Source: Gammaproteobacteria bacterium (lineage in GTDB: Bacteria > Pseudomonadota > Gammaproteobacteria > Arenicellales > UBA868). From it: a stretch of 64,000 nucleotides of DNA. The position numbers were made by a program, and so were the translations under genes. The notes beneath the pieces are model-generated. The model saw only the letters and a list, made by a program, of their open reading frames with translations. It did not search any database and was not told the DNA's origin. Below, piece after piece: positions 53,515 to 62,545 of this stretch (positions within the stretch are counted from its first letter, which is position 1; each line of letters begins with the position of its first letter). Where the stretch lies: NCBI GenBank assembly GCA_022451485.1, contig JAKUQS010000012.1:1-64000 (forward strand), given 5' to 3'.

Positions 53515-54234
53515 ATGACACTTACCACGGTAAAAGCTCTGACTTTCGACACAGGCGGCACAATTCTTGACTGGCACACGGGTTTTTCTCGTGCGCTGAA
53601 AAACACCGGCACAAAGTATGGTATGGACAAAGATTGGGGACACCTTGCTAACGAGTTACGCCGCCGATCCCTGAAAATAGTGCTTAATCAAGGAAAGCAC
53701 GAGATCCCCGAACACACTTTTGATGACGCTCATCGAATTGCCTTAGATCAAATACTTACAGAACAGGGGCTTTCACACACGACGGACGAGGAGCGTCGAG
53801 AAATTTGGTGGGATGCAGCCCATCATTTCAAAGCATGGCCGGATTTCCCACCTATCCTGCCCAAGCTTCGACGACGCTTCATCTGCGCCTCTTTTACAAT
53901 CCTGAGTTATCGAATCATCATTGATACCGCTCGCGAAAACGGTCTCAGTTGGGATGCCGTCATTTCTTGCGAGGGAATCGGCAAATACAAGGTGTTACCA
54001 GAAGCTTATCAAACTGCCGCTGACTATCTCCAATTGGAACCGGATGAATGCTGCATGATTGCCTGCCATAACTTTGACCTCGACGCGGCGAAGGCGGTGG
54101 GTTTCAAAACTGCTTTCGTCCGCCGTCCAAAAGAATGGGGCATCGAATCACCACCTGATCCTACTCCCAACCCACATCACGACATCATTGTCGATGATTT
54201 TACAGACCTTGCCAGTGCATTGGGCGTTTCTTAG
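53515..54234 (+). CDS. Haloacid dehalogenase type II-like HAD hydrolase
   Basis: A 239-residue HAD-family protein. Motif I is FDTGGTILDW (first Asp is the nucleophile), motif II Thr/Ser lies in the FTILSYRI stretch, motif III Lys in GKYKVLPEAY and motif IV in ACHNFDLDAA. Overall this resembles 2-haloacid dehalogenases of type II, which hydrolyse C-halogen bonds. The Arg and Asn that fix the substrate in the classical enzyme cannot be confirmed by eye, so a phosphatase role is possible. ATG at 53515 is preferred. An SDR follows 64 bases downstream. Confidence 0.8.
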   Translation: MTLTTVKALTFDTGGTILDWHTGFSRALKNTGTKYGMDKDWGHLANELRRRSLKIVLNQGKHEIPEHTFDDAHRIALDQILTEQGLSHTTDEERREIWWDAAHHFKAWPDFPPILPKLRRRFICASFTILSYRIIIDTARENGLSWDAVISCEGIGKYKVLPEAYQTAADYLQLEPDECCMIACHNFDLDAAKAVGFKTAFVRRPKEWGIESPPDPTPNPHHDIIVDDFTDLASALGVS

Positions 54235-54298
54235 GCTAAGAGCGGCACTTCAACATTTTCCATGATTTAAATGTCAAACATCCCGGAGTCACTGTGAC

Positions 54299-55048
54299 AT
54301 GCAACTAAATCTAAACGGCAAAGGCGTGATTGTTACCGGCGGTAGTCGGGGCATCGGTCTTTCGATTGCAAAAGGCTTCGCTGCTGAAGGAGCAAACGTT
54401 TCAATTTGTGCGCGGGACCCATCAGCACTCAAAGCTGCTGAAAAAGAATTAGGTGTTCACGGATCAATCGTACACGCCCAAAGCTGCGACGTCTCTGATT
54501 CGCATGCACTGGAACATTATCTATCGGCTGCCTGTGACGCGCTGGGCACACTGAATGTACTGGTGAACAATCCTTCCGGATTTGGTCGCGGTGATGATGA
54601 AGAAGGATGGCAAAAATCGATTGACGTCGACCTCATGGCATCGGTTCGGGGTTCCTGGCACGCAGCACCACAGATTGAGAAGGCCGGCGGTGGCGCGATC
54701 ATTCATGTGTCGTCAATTTCTGGACTTACCCACAGCCAACGCACACCACCTTACGGTGCCATCAAGGCTGCCCTAAATCAGTACACCAAGACACAGGCAA
54801 TTGACCTGGCCTCTCGAGGGATTCGTGTCAACGCGATCGCACCTGGATCAATCTATTTCCAAGGCGGACTGTGGGCTCAGGCCAAACAAGACAATCGTCC
54901 CCTGTATGACAGTATCTTGGCGAGTATTCCCTCTGGCCGATTCGGGATGCCGGAGGAAGTAGCTGACCTTGCCGTATTTCTTGGTTCCGATGCTGGCCGC
55001 TGGGTCACCGGCCAAACCATTGCTGTTGATGGGGGACAAATGCTTTAA
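54299..55048 (+). CDS. Short-chain dehydrogenase/reductase
   Basis: A 249-residue SDR with TGGSRGIG, then VLVNNPSGFGR (an altered NNAG), VSSISGL and YGAIK carrying the catalytic Tyr and Lys. CARDPSAL after strand 2 suggests NADP(H). GGAG lies about ten bases before the ATG. It follows the HAD gene and precedes a TauE permease, possibly one operon. Substrate unknown. Confidence 0.82.
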   Translation: MQLNLNGKGVIVTGGSRGIGLSIAKGFAAEGANVSICARDPSALKAAEKELGVHGSIVHAQSCDVSDSHALEHYLSAACDALGTLNVLVNNPSGFGRGDDEEGWQKSIDVDLMASVRGSWHAAPQIEKAGGGAIIHVSSISGLTHSQRTPPYGAIKAALNQYTKTQAIDLASRGIRVNAIAPGSIYFQGGLWAQAKQDNRPLYDSILASIPSGRFGMPEEVADLAVFLGSDAGRWVTGQTIAVDGGQML

Positions 55049-55102
55049 AGCGCCCCACGATCACATCGACTACACGATCCTGACTCAACCTAAAACCGTG
55101 CT

Positions 55103-55888
55103 ATGTGGGATCAACTAACCCAAACCTTAGGCTTGCTCGTCCAAGGGACGGATCTTTCTCTGTTTGCTTATGGGGGCCTTTGCGCGGCCGCGCTTACCGG
55201 CAGCTTTGTATCTGCATCAATCGGGCTTGGCGGAGGCGTACTCACCATCGCCGTGATGGCATTGGTGCTCCCACCCAGCGTGCTGTTGCCAATTCATGGC
55301 ATGGTCCAGGCAAGCTCCAACGGTTTTCGCGCTTTATTGTTACGACCCCACATTCGTTTTCAGGTTTTCGTACCGTTCGCCGTTGGCACGAGTTTAGGAG
55401 TCTGGGCCGGCGGCAGTCTCGCTATTTCGCTTGAAGTCTGGCTCCTACAACTGATTCTTGCACTGTTTGTTCTCTATACAACTTGGATTCCCGGTTTTCG
55501 CAGCAACCGCACCGGACACTGGAAATTTTTCGGCTGTGGTACCGGCACTGGGTTCGCCACAATGTTTATTGGTGGAAGTGGGACATTGGTAGCACCTTTT
55601 GTGAATGCCGCCTTTGACAAGCGCCAAGAAGTGGTAGCCACCCACGCCACATTGATGACTTTTCAGCACCTTCTGAAAATCATTTTCTTCGGCCTGACTG
55701 GGTTCAGTGGTGCGGCCTATATACCGCTTCTCGTCGGCCTCCTAGTCAGCGGAGTAATTGGCACCTGGATTGGTCGCCGTCTTCTTAACACACTCAATGA
55801 GGCCTTATTCCGCAATATTATTCGCTGGGTATTAACCGCTCTTGCTGCACGCATGGTTTATAGTGCGATCAGTGGAATGTCGATATGA
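55103..55888 (+). CDS. TauE/SafE family permease
   Basis: A 261-residue membrane protein with about eight hydrophobic segments; SASIGLGGGVLTI is the first TauE repeat loop and GGSGTLVAPFVNA is the second. It likely exports sulfite or a sulfo-organic anion. It follows the SDR by 54 bases and is convergent with the next SDR (four-base gap). It is not closely similar to the TauE protein at 24.9 kb. Confidence 0.83.
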   Translation: MWDQLTQTLGLLVQGTDLSLFAYGGLCAAALTGSFVSASIGLGGGVLTIAVMALVLPPSVLLPIHGMVQASSNGFRALLLRPHIRFQVFVPFAVGTSLGVWAGGSLAISLEVWLLQLILALFVLYTTWIPGFRSNRTGHWKFFGCGTGTGFATMFIGGSGTLVAPFVNAAFDKRQEVVATHATLMTFQHLLKIIFFGLTGFSGAAYIPLLVGLLVSGVIGTWIGRRLLNTLNEALFRNIIRWVLTALAARMVYSAISGMSI

Positions 55889-55892
55889 CGTA

Positions 55893-56675
55893 TCACAGTT
55901 TCCAACCCCCATCGACAATCAGATCCTGGCCGGTGATATTACGGCTCTCATCACTTGCAAGAAATAACGCTGCGTCAGCAATATCCTGGGGTTGATTAAT
56001 TCGGCCCAATGACATTTCCTGAACGTATTCTTGGTAGATTTCTTCTTCACTCCACCCACGTGCGGCCGCCTTACCAGACAACAATTTTTGCATTCGTGGA
56101 GTAGCAGTCAGGCCTGGGCAGATATTATTTATGTTGATATTGTGCGCACCAACCTCCAGCGCAACAGTACGTACCAAACCACGCACCCCCCATTTCGAGG
56201 CACTATAACCTGTACGCATACGGTAGCCTCGAACTCCAGCAACCCCGCCGATAGTGACGATCTTTCCGCCACATTGCTTAATCATATATGGCAGTACATG
56301 TTTAATCGGGAGAAACATCCCTCCAAGATTCACGGCAAGTATTTCGTCGAAATCATCGATCCCAAGTTCCCACACAGGCGTCTCCAACGGCCCAGTGATT
56401 CCTGCCGCCAATACAAGAATATCGATACGTTCTTCGAAAAAACTACTGGCCTTTCTAACTAGGCTTGCTACCGCGGCTTCACTAGAAATATCCGTCGGGA
56501 TAACCAACGTCCGCCTTCCGAGATGATGAATTTCATCGGCGAGATGCTTAAGTGGATCCTTTTGACGTCCAACCAACGCGAGGTCTGCTCCCTCTTTAGC
56601 AAAACGGAGGCTAATATCTCGCCCCATCCCTTTGCCTGCCCCTGTAATAACAGCGTTCTTGCCTTTCAATCGCAT
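55893..56675 (-). CDS. Short-chain dehydrogenase/reductase
   Basis: A 260-residue SDR. TGAGKGMG binds the cofactor, LVLAAGIT replaces NNAG, and YSASK after IGGVAGVRGYRMRTG carries Tyr and Lys. The segment PRMQKLLSGKAAARGWSEE is a longer substrate loop typical of 3-oxoacyl or cyclohexanediol-type SDRs. AGAGGA lies eight bases before the ATG. It is transcribed with the NIPSNAP gene upstream (37 bases). Confidence 0.82.
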   Translation of the reverse strand: MRLKGKNAVITGAGKGMGRDISLRFAKEGADLALVGRQKDPLKHLADEIHHLGRRTLVIPTDISSEAAVASLVRKASSFFEERIDILVLAAGITGPLETPVWELGIDDFDEILAVNLGGMFLPIKHVLPYMIKQCGGKIVTIGGVAGVRGYRMRTGYSASKWGVRGLVRTVALEVGAHNININNICPGLTATPRMQKLLSGKAAARGWSEEEIYQEYVQEMSLGRINQPQDIADAALFLASDESRNITGQDLIVDGGWKL

Positions 56676-56712
56676 GCATTTTTCCTCTCGCTACCAAGAA
56701 TTTTTCATCCCG

Positions 56713-57030
56713 TCACGGGGCAGGTCCCCACGGGGCGCTAGTCAACAATCGATTCTCCTGACTAACCTCAAGTGCACGCAACTGACCTGCAAACTCCATG
56801 AAATCTCTATCAGCGAAAAGAGTGTCCCAGTGCGAGCGCCGGTCTTCGTCGTTCGCAAAACGCCATAGGTGAACTAACTGATTAAGCGGCCCGACATCAG
56901 ATACAAGATAACCAACCAACTTATCCTGATATTTCTCTAGCGCTGGCCATCCCTTTTCTATGTAAAGCGTTTTGGCCTGATCTAGTTTGCCAACCTGAAA
57001 GGTATATGTTCTTAATTCATAAATTGCCAT
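56713..57030 (-). CDS. NIPSNAP family protein
   Basis: A 105-residue NIPSNAP-type dimeric alpha-beta barrel protein: the start IYELRTYTFQVGK and the LVHLWRFANDEDRRSHWDTLF segment are signature parts. It belongs to the same superfamily fold as ABM proteins; function not assigned. The ATG ending at 57030 has AAGGA about ten bases upstream. Co-directional with the SDR downstream and divergent from another SDR. Confidence 0.85.
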   Translation of the reverse strand: MAIYELRTYTFQVGKLDQAKTLYIEKGWPALEKYQDKLVGYLVSDVGPLNQLVHLWRFANDEDRRSHWDTLFADRDFMEFAGQLRALEVSQENRLLTSAPWGPAP

Positions 57031-57144
57031 ACTCAATTAATCCTTGTAATCAATGTTTTTTCTGAGTTGATTGGGAACCCATAACGATTATGCGTGCATG
57101 TACTGCCTATAATCGACTGATTACTTCATCGGAGCATTAGAATC

Positions 57145-57903
57145 ATGACTGACGGAATAGACCTGAACGATTTTGACATGACCGATCGCCGGGTTCTGAT
57201 CACCGGTGCCGCAGGCGGCATCGGCAGCGCGATGGCTCGTAGTTTTTCTGCCCACGGTGCGACTTTGGTTCTCGCTGACCGACACGAAACCAGCCTAGAT
57301 GAACTGGCAATATCCGTCGGCGGGAATCCTCCGTGCCTCGGTTATGACCAGTCTATTCCCGCAGAAGTGGAGAAACTGGCAGCGGAGTCGGGACCGATCG
57401 ATATTCTTCTGAATAACGCAGGCATTCTAGCCATGAGCCCACTCCAAGAACAAAGCACCGAGGAAATCACCCAACTGATCGCCATTAACCTAACCGGCCC
57501 AATCCTGCTGGCAAAGGCTCTCGCAAAAGGCATGATTGCCCGTGGCCGTGGTGTCATTATCAACACCGCCTCGCAATTAGCCTTCACCGGCGCCATGAAC
57601 CGTAGTGTGTACTCAACCACCAAAGCGGGCCTAGTCCAATTCACCCGTGCGGCGGCCACGGAGTGGGCGCAGTATGGGGTGCGCGTGGTCGCCCTTGCGC
57701 CAGGCCCTACGGAAACACCCATGATCAACGACATTATTGCGACACCGGAAGGACGAGCCCAACGCTTAGACAAGATTCCCTGGCAACGTTTCGGAATTGC
57801 TGAAGAAATGGCCCGGCTCGCACTCGTACTCGCATCTAATCTCAGCGACAACGTCACTGGCCACACGCTGGTTGCCGATGGGGGTTATGTTGCGGCTAGC
57901 TAG
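57145..57903 (+). CDS. Short-chain dehydrogenase/reductase
   Basis: A 252-residue SDR. TGAAGGIG, NNAG and YSTTK after NTASQLAF form the coenzyme and catalytic motifs. ADRHE after strand 2 suggests NAD(H). GGAG is 11 bases before the ATG. It is convergent with the hydantoin racemase gene, so it may belong to neither cluster. Substrate unknown. Confidence 0.83.
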   Translation: MTDGIDLNDFDMTDRRVLITGAAGGIGSAMARSFSAHGATLVLADRHETSLDELAISVGGNPPCLGYDQSIPAEVEKLAAESGPIDILLNNAGILAMSPLQEQSTEEITQLIAINLTGPILLAKALAKGMIARGRGVIINTASQLAFTGAMNRSVYSTTKAGLVQFTRAAATEWAQYGVRVVALAPGPTETPMINDIIATPEGRAQRLDKIPWQRFGIAEEMARLALVLASNLSDNVTGHTLVADGGYVAAS

Positions 57904-57934
57904 GCTGGCATCTCAGCAAAGCCGTGCAACGCAA

Positions 57935-58630
57935 TCAAGCCGCTAGGACCGTCGTTTGCCTCAATCGCACGGCTGCGATTGCCTGCACGACCGCCGCCTG
58001 AGCAGGATCAATGACTGGGACACCCAGCCCGCGCTCGATGCTCTCACGGTGGCGTGCCATTCCTGCACAACCCAGAATCAACACATCGGCACCCTTCGTT
58101 TCAATCAGTTCACGTCCCGTCGCCTCCAGGAGCTCACCGGTAGAGGGACCTTCTAGTTCAGTAACCCCAAGTCCCACCGCCTGACTTGCCGCATAGCGTT
58201 GCACAAGACCCAGTTCAGTGACGTAACGCTCCTGACGTGTCACGGATGCCGGTAGGATGGCAATCACGCCAAAACTCTGGCCATAATTTAATGCCATTGA
58301 AAACGCACTCTCAGCAATACCAAATACGGGCACGTCAGTAAGTTCGCGTGCTGACCGTAATCCCGGATCACTAAAACAGGCAATGACAAAGGCATCAACA
58401 CCCACGGCTTCATCTTTCACCAATTGACAGATTCGTCCCACGGCATCATCAACATGCTCCTGCGTCTCAATACCCGGTGGCCCTTCCGACATCGTCACAC
58501 AATCAATATGCGGACCACCGTCGAGCCTCAACGGGTCAAGTGCAATATTCATTGCGTCCGTCACAGCGTCCGATGAATTTGGATTAATCACAACAATCCG
58601 GCCATTGCCGCTGTCTTGATTACCAGTCAT
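57935..58630 (-). CDS. hyuE: Hydantoin racemase
   Basis: A 231-residue hydantoin racemase. The two catalytic cysteines are present: C85 in IACFSDPG and C188 in LGCAGMARH, the exact motif pair of HyuE, and the VINPNSS opening is typical. It interconverts D- and L-5-substituted hydantoins. It is 24 bases downstream of the hydantoinase gene on the same strand and completes a hydantoin-processing unit. The cysteine-free relative at 8.7 kb is the useful contrast. Confidence 0.9.
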   Translation of the reverse strand: MTGNQDSGNGRIVVINPNSSDAVTDAMNIALDPLRLDGGPHIDCVTMSEGPPGIETQEHVDDAVGRICQLVKDEAVGVDAFVIACFSDPGLRSARELTDVPVFGIAESAFSMALNYGQSFGVIAILPASVTRQERYVTELGLVQRYAASQAVGLGVTELEGPSTGELLEATGRELIETKGADVLILGCAGMARHRESIERGLGVPVIDPAQAAVVQAIAAVRLRQTTVLAA

Positions 58631-58654
58631 GGCTCCGCTTGTTGGGGGTTCCGT

Positions 58655-60124
58655 TTATGGCAAGAGGTCCGCGCCAAAATTTCTGGCAGGATCCATTTCG
58701 GGCACCAGTCTACCCAGCGGCTGTGCAGCTTGGGAAAGACTACGACTAACAAACTGGCCACTACCGCGATCGACCTTGAGATCGCCATCTTCAACAACAA
58801 CATTGCCTCGACTTAAGACCATCACGGGCCAACCTTTAACCTGACGACCTTCGTAAGGGGTATACCCTACATTATCGTGCAGCAGGTCCCACGTCACCGT
58901 AAGTTCCTTGTCTGGATCCCAAATCGCGATATCGGCGTCCGAACCCACTGCAATCGTCCCTTTACGTGGATGAAGTCCATAAATTTTCGCGACATTGGTC
59001 GAAGTCAACGCGACAAACCGGTGAATGTCGATACGACCTTTACCAACTCCCTCCGAAAACAGTAACGGTAGCCGCAATTCGATACCGGGAACGCCATTGG
59101 CAATTTGCGGAAACGTCGGGTTGGGACCAGCAGCCAACTTCCCAGTATGATCAAAACGATAGGGTGCATGATCAGACGAAAAAACCTGAAAAGTCCCATT
59201 AGAAATTCCGCGCCAAATAACCTGGTGATTGGCTTCATCTCTCGGCGGCGGGCTACAGCAAAACTTGGCGCCCTCTGCCCCGTCACGATCAAGATCAGAC
59301 TGCGTCAAAAACAAATATTGTGGGCAAGTCTCTCCATAGATCTTCAAGCCTGACGTCTGTGCTCGCCGAATCTCTTCCATTGCGTCTTCGGCTGACACGT
59401 GCACCAACAAGATGGGCACATCCATTAACTGCGACAACCGAATGGCGCGGTGCGTTGCCTCACCTTCAGCGATATCAGCATGACTAATGGCATGAAACTT
59501 TGGCGCGACATAACCGCCACTCAGCAGCCGATCGGTTAGCCATTTGATCATGTCATGATTCTCGGCGTGAATCATAACCATCGCGCCACAACGCCTGGCA
59601 GTCGACAACACCTCAAGCATCTGGCGATCATCCAACTTTAGACTGTCGTAGGTCATGTAAACCTTGAAAGACGGCATCCCGTCAGCAACCAACGCCGGAA
59701 GATCCTGGCCCAAGACCTGCTCAGTGGGGTCAGAAATGATTAAATGAAATCCATAATCGATAACAGCTTTTGGGCGAGCACATTCATGATAATCCTGAAC
59801 CGTTTTACGCAAGGGTTCTCCAGGAATCTGCTGCGCAAAAGACAGAGTAGTTGTCGTGCCCCCAAAGACTGCCGAACGCGTACCAGTATAAAAATCATCC
59901 GCACTCATCACGCCGCCAACAGACGACTGCTGTTCAATGTGACAGTGCCCTTCAATGCCGCCTGGTAATACGAGTTTCCCAGTTGCATCGATGACCCGGT
60001 CGGCATCACTGAAATCACGCCCCAAGGCAGCAACACGGCCGTCGATAATGCCGACGTCGCACTCGGCCGAATCTGCCGCCGTTACCACTGTACCGCCTCT
60101 TATCACTGTGTCGAAATGCTTCAT
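58655..60124 (-). CDS. hyuA: D-hydantoinase/dihydropyrimidinase
   Basis: A 489-residue cyclic amidohydrolase. Metal ligands are His60 and His62 (EGHCH), carboxylated Lys154 (SFKVYMTY), His186 (IHAEN), His242 (LVHVSAE) and Asp318 (SSDHAP). It opens hydantoins or dihydropyrimidines to N-carbamoyl amino acids. The EGHCHIEQQ variant differs from the common PHTH form. The start ATG is at 60124. It is divergent from the carbamoylase gene with only 62 bases between them, and a palindrome is just upstream of its start. Confidence 0.9.
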   Translation of the reverse strand: MKHFDTVIRGGTVVTAADSAECDVGIIDGRVAALGRDFSDADRVIDATGKLVLPGGIEGHCHIEQQSSVGGVMSADDFYTGTRSAVFGGTTTTLSFAQQIPGEPLRKTVQDYHECARPKAVIDYGFHLIISDPTEQVLGQDLPALVADGMPSFKVYMTYDSLKLDDRQMLEVLSTARRCGAMVMIHAENHDMIKWLTDRLLSGGYVAPKFHAISHADIAEGEATHRAIRLSQLMDVPILLVHVSAEDAMEEIRRAQTSGLKIYGETCPQYLFLTQSDLDRDGAEGAKFCCSPPPRDEANHQVIWRGISNGTFQVFSSDHAPYRFDHTGKLAAGPNPTFPQIANGVPGIELRLPLLFSEGVGKGRIDIHRFVALTSTNVAKIYGLHPRKGTIAVGSDADIAIWDPDKELTVTWDLLHDNVGYTPYEGRQVKGWPVMVLSRGNVVVEDGDLKVDRGSGQFVSRSLSQAAQPLGRLVPEMDPARNFGADLLP

Positions 60125-60127
60125 ATC

Positions 60128-60138
60128 ATTACTGTAAT
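60128..60138. promoter_or_regulatory. Operator-like repeat ATTAC-T-GTAAT before the hydantoinase gene
   Basis: A perfect 11-base inverted repeat sits three bases upstream of the hydantoinase start, within the 62-base divergent gap that must also hold the carbamoylase promoter. Such short palindromes occur by chance, and no regulator gene is nearby, so this is weak evidence. Confidence 0.2.
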
Positions 60139-60186
60139 AAACTGTGGAAAAACATCCCTAGATCATAACCTGAATCGAGCATACTA

Positions 60187-61131
60187 ATGACAAGAACCAT
60201 TACCGTAGGAGCAGCCCAGTTAGGACCCATCCAACGAGACGAGGACCGAGTCGCCGTTGTGCGCCGTCTGGTGGCGCTGATGGAGAAAGGCCAGACCCGA
60301 GGCTGTCAATTCATCGTATTTCCAGAGCTGGCGCTAACCACATTTTTTCCGCGTTATTACATGGAGGACCAAACAGAAATCGATGAATGGTTCGAAACTT
60401 CAATCCCTAGCAACAGCACTCAACCATTGTTTGATGCCGCAAAACGCTATGGTATGGGGTTTCATTTGGGTTATGCCGAAAAGGTTGAAGAACAAGGAGT
60501 GGTTCATCGCTATAACACTGCCATTTTGGTCGAATCATCCGGTAACGTCATCGGAAAATATCGAAAAATTCATCTCCCCGGTCATGCTGAATTTGACCCA
60601 GACCGAGCTTTCCAACACCTTGAGAAACGCTACTTTGAAATCGGCAACCTGGGTTTCCCAGTATGGAAAATGTTCGATGGTTTAATGGGAATGTGTATTT
60701 GTAATGACCGGCGCTGGCCTGAGACTTTTCGTGTGATGGGCTTACAAGGGGTTGAGATGGTTGCCTTAGGTTACAACACGCCTACGGTCAATTCGCAATC
60801 AGATGAAGCACCGCACGTCCGTTCATTTCATAACCTGCTCTCGATGCAGGCGGGTGCTTATCAGAACAGCACCTGGGTGATTGGAGTAGCTAAAGCGGGT
60901 GACGAAGATGGCCACGAGTTAATGGGCGGGAGCGCGATCATTGCACCCAGCGGTGAAGTGGTGGCGCAGTGCATCACCCTTGAAGACGAACTCGTAGTGG
61001 CCGACTGTGACCTTGATCTATGTCACTTCGGAAAACAGACTGTGTTTGACTTCGCCCGCCATCGCAGAATCGAACATTACGGACTGATCACAGAACAAAC
61101 CGGTGTCGTGTTGCCGGACATGGAGCATTAA
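60187..61131 (+). CDS. N-carbamoyl-D-amino-acid hydrolase
   Basis: A 314-residue nitrilase-superfamily amidohydrolase. Catalytic Glu47 (FPELALTTFFPRYY), Lys127 (GKYRKIHLPG) and Cys172 (CICNDRRWPE) fall at the same residue numbers as in the well-studied Agrobacterium enzyme, and HAEFDPDR is shared. It releases a D-amino acid, CO2 and ammonia from N-carbamoyl-D-amino acids, following hydantoinase. Divergent from hydantoinase and followed after two bases by an amidase. Confidence 0.92.
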   Translation: MTRTITVGAAQLGPIQRDEDRVAVVRRLVALMEKGQTRGCQFIVFPELALTTFFPRYYMEDQTEIDEWFETSIPSNSTQPLFDAAKRYGMGFHLGYAEKVEEQGVVHRYNTAILVESSGNVIGKYRKIHLPGHAEFDPDRAFQHLEKRYFEIGNLGFPVWKMFDGLMGMCICNDRRWPETFRVMGLQGVEMVALGYNTPTVNSQSDEAPHVRSFHNLLSMQAGAYQNSTWVIGVAKAGDEDGHELMGGSAIIAPSGEVVAQCITLEDELVVADCDLDLCHFGKQTVFDFARHRRIEHYGLITEQTGVVLPDMEH

Positions 61132-61133
61132 CA

Positions 61134-62540
61134 ATGACGAACACTGATCTCTGTTATACCGCGGCTAGTGATCTCGCCGTGCTGATTGCCAATGGTGATC
61201 TATCTCCCGTCGAACTCATGCAAGAAACTATCGATCGCGTGGAAAGTCTTAACCCAGAACTGAACGCTATCTGCACGCCAACCCTGGACCAGGCAATGGA
61301 TGAAGCGCGACAAGCTGAAGCAGCCATTGCCGCTAAGGAGCCGCTGGGTCCGCTGCACGGCATTCCCACGACCATCAAAGACCTTGTCTGTACCCGTGGA
61401 GTTCGAACGATGATGGGCTCAAATATTTTTGCCGACCAAGTCCCTGATTTTGACGCCGTTGTTGTCAAACGCCTTAACGCGGCCGGTGCAATCAGTCTAG
61501 GCAAAACCACAGTGCCCGAATTCGGCTGGAAAGGCTGCAGCGACAGCCCGCTGACCGGTGTGTCGCATAACCCCTGGCAACACGGTATGAATGCCGGTGG
61601 CTCGAGCACTGGAGCTGCTATTTGCGCAGCAGCCGGTATCGGCCCATTACACCAAGGATCCGACGGCGCGGGGTCTATTCGAATGCCTGCTGCTTTCTGC
61701 GGAGTCTATGGCCTTAAACCCTCATTCGGTCGTGTGCCTTATTACCCCATCGGCAATAATGACCAGGTTTCTCACATCGGACCCATCACACGGACGGTAG
61801 CGGATGCCGCCTTGATGATGAACGTGATGGCGGGACCTGACGATCACGATCCGAGCAGCGCCGATGATCGGAATGTTGATTATCTGGCCAATCTCAATGA
61901 CGGAGTTGCCGGGTGGCGCGTCGCTTACAGTCCCGACCTTGGCTACTTACCGGTTGACCAGGAAGTAGCAGAATCAGTAGCAAAAGCGGTGAAAACCTTT
62001 GAAGGGTTAGGCGCCGATGTTCACGAAGTTGATCCTGGTTGGGGAGACCCTATCGAGATGGAGCATTTCTTTTGGACAGCTAACTTCGCCGGTAATCTGG
62101 GTCCTCATCTTGATCAGTGGGAAGAACAAATGGATCCCGGCTTAGTATCGTGCATCCGCGATGGCACACATCATCTCGCAACCGATTATGTCAGGATGAA
62201 ACAACGCCGGCTTGATTACCATGCGCGCGTGCTTGAGTTTTTTGAGAATTATGACCTGCTGCTGACACCGAGCCTGTCCGTCGCCGCCTTCCCTGTCGAG
62301 CGCCTAATTCCTGAACACTGGGAGCAACACCCCTGGGACTGGTTACGCTGGGCTGGATTTTCCTATCCCTTTAATCTGACCTGGCTACCCGCCGCCACCT
62401 GTCCCTCGGGTTTCACCCGCGGTGGCTTACCTGTGGGGCTGCAAATCGTTGGCGGGCACCGCCAAGATAAAAAGGTGCTGCAGGCTTCCCGCGCATTTGA
62501 GACGGCACAGCCGTGGGCTCAGCGCCGGCCGATTGAGTAA
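61134..62540 (+). CDS. Amidase signature family hydrolase
   Basis: A 468-residue amidase with Lys82 (TIKDLVC), Ser157/158 (AGGSSTG) and nucleophile Ser181 (DGAGSIRMPA). The start is two bases after the carbamoylase stop, so it is part of the hydantoin operon and may act on an amide or carbamoyl product (inference). A second amidase occurs at 17.4 kb with the same triad but different surroundings. The C-terminal GLPVGLQIVGG is typical. Confidence 0.88.
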   Translation: MTNTDLCYTAASDLAVLIANGDLSPVELMQETIDRVESLNPELNAICTPTLDQAMDEARQAEAAIAAKEPLGPLHGIPTTIKDLVCTRGVRTMMGSNIFADQVPDFDAVVVKRLNAAGAISLGKTTVPEFGWKGCSDSPLTGVSHNPWQHGMNAGGSSTGAAICAAAGIGPLHQGSDGAGSIRMPAAFCGVYGLKPSFGRVPYYPIGNNDQVSHIGPITRTVADAALMMNVMAGPDDHDPSSADDRNVDYLANLNDGVAGWRVAYSPDLGYLPVDQEVAESVAKAVKTFEGLGADVHEVDPGWGDPIEMEHFFWTANFAGNLGPHLDQWEEQMDPGLVSCIRDGTHHLATDYVRMKQRRLDYHARVLEFFENYDLLLTPSLSVAAFPVERLIPEHWEQHPWDWLRWAGFSYPFNLTWLPAATCPSGFTRGGLPVGLQIVGGHRQDKKVLQASRAFETAQPWAQRRPIE

Positions 62541-62545
62541 CAAGG

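Noticed and set aside
57342-57866. 174-codon open frame on the minus strand inside the SDR at 57145-57903
   Set aside because: It lies wholly antisense to a clear SDR with all motifs and encodes no recognisable domain, so it is a shadow of codon composition.
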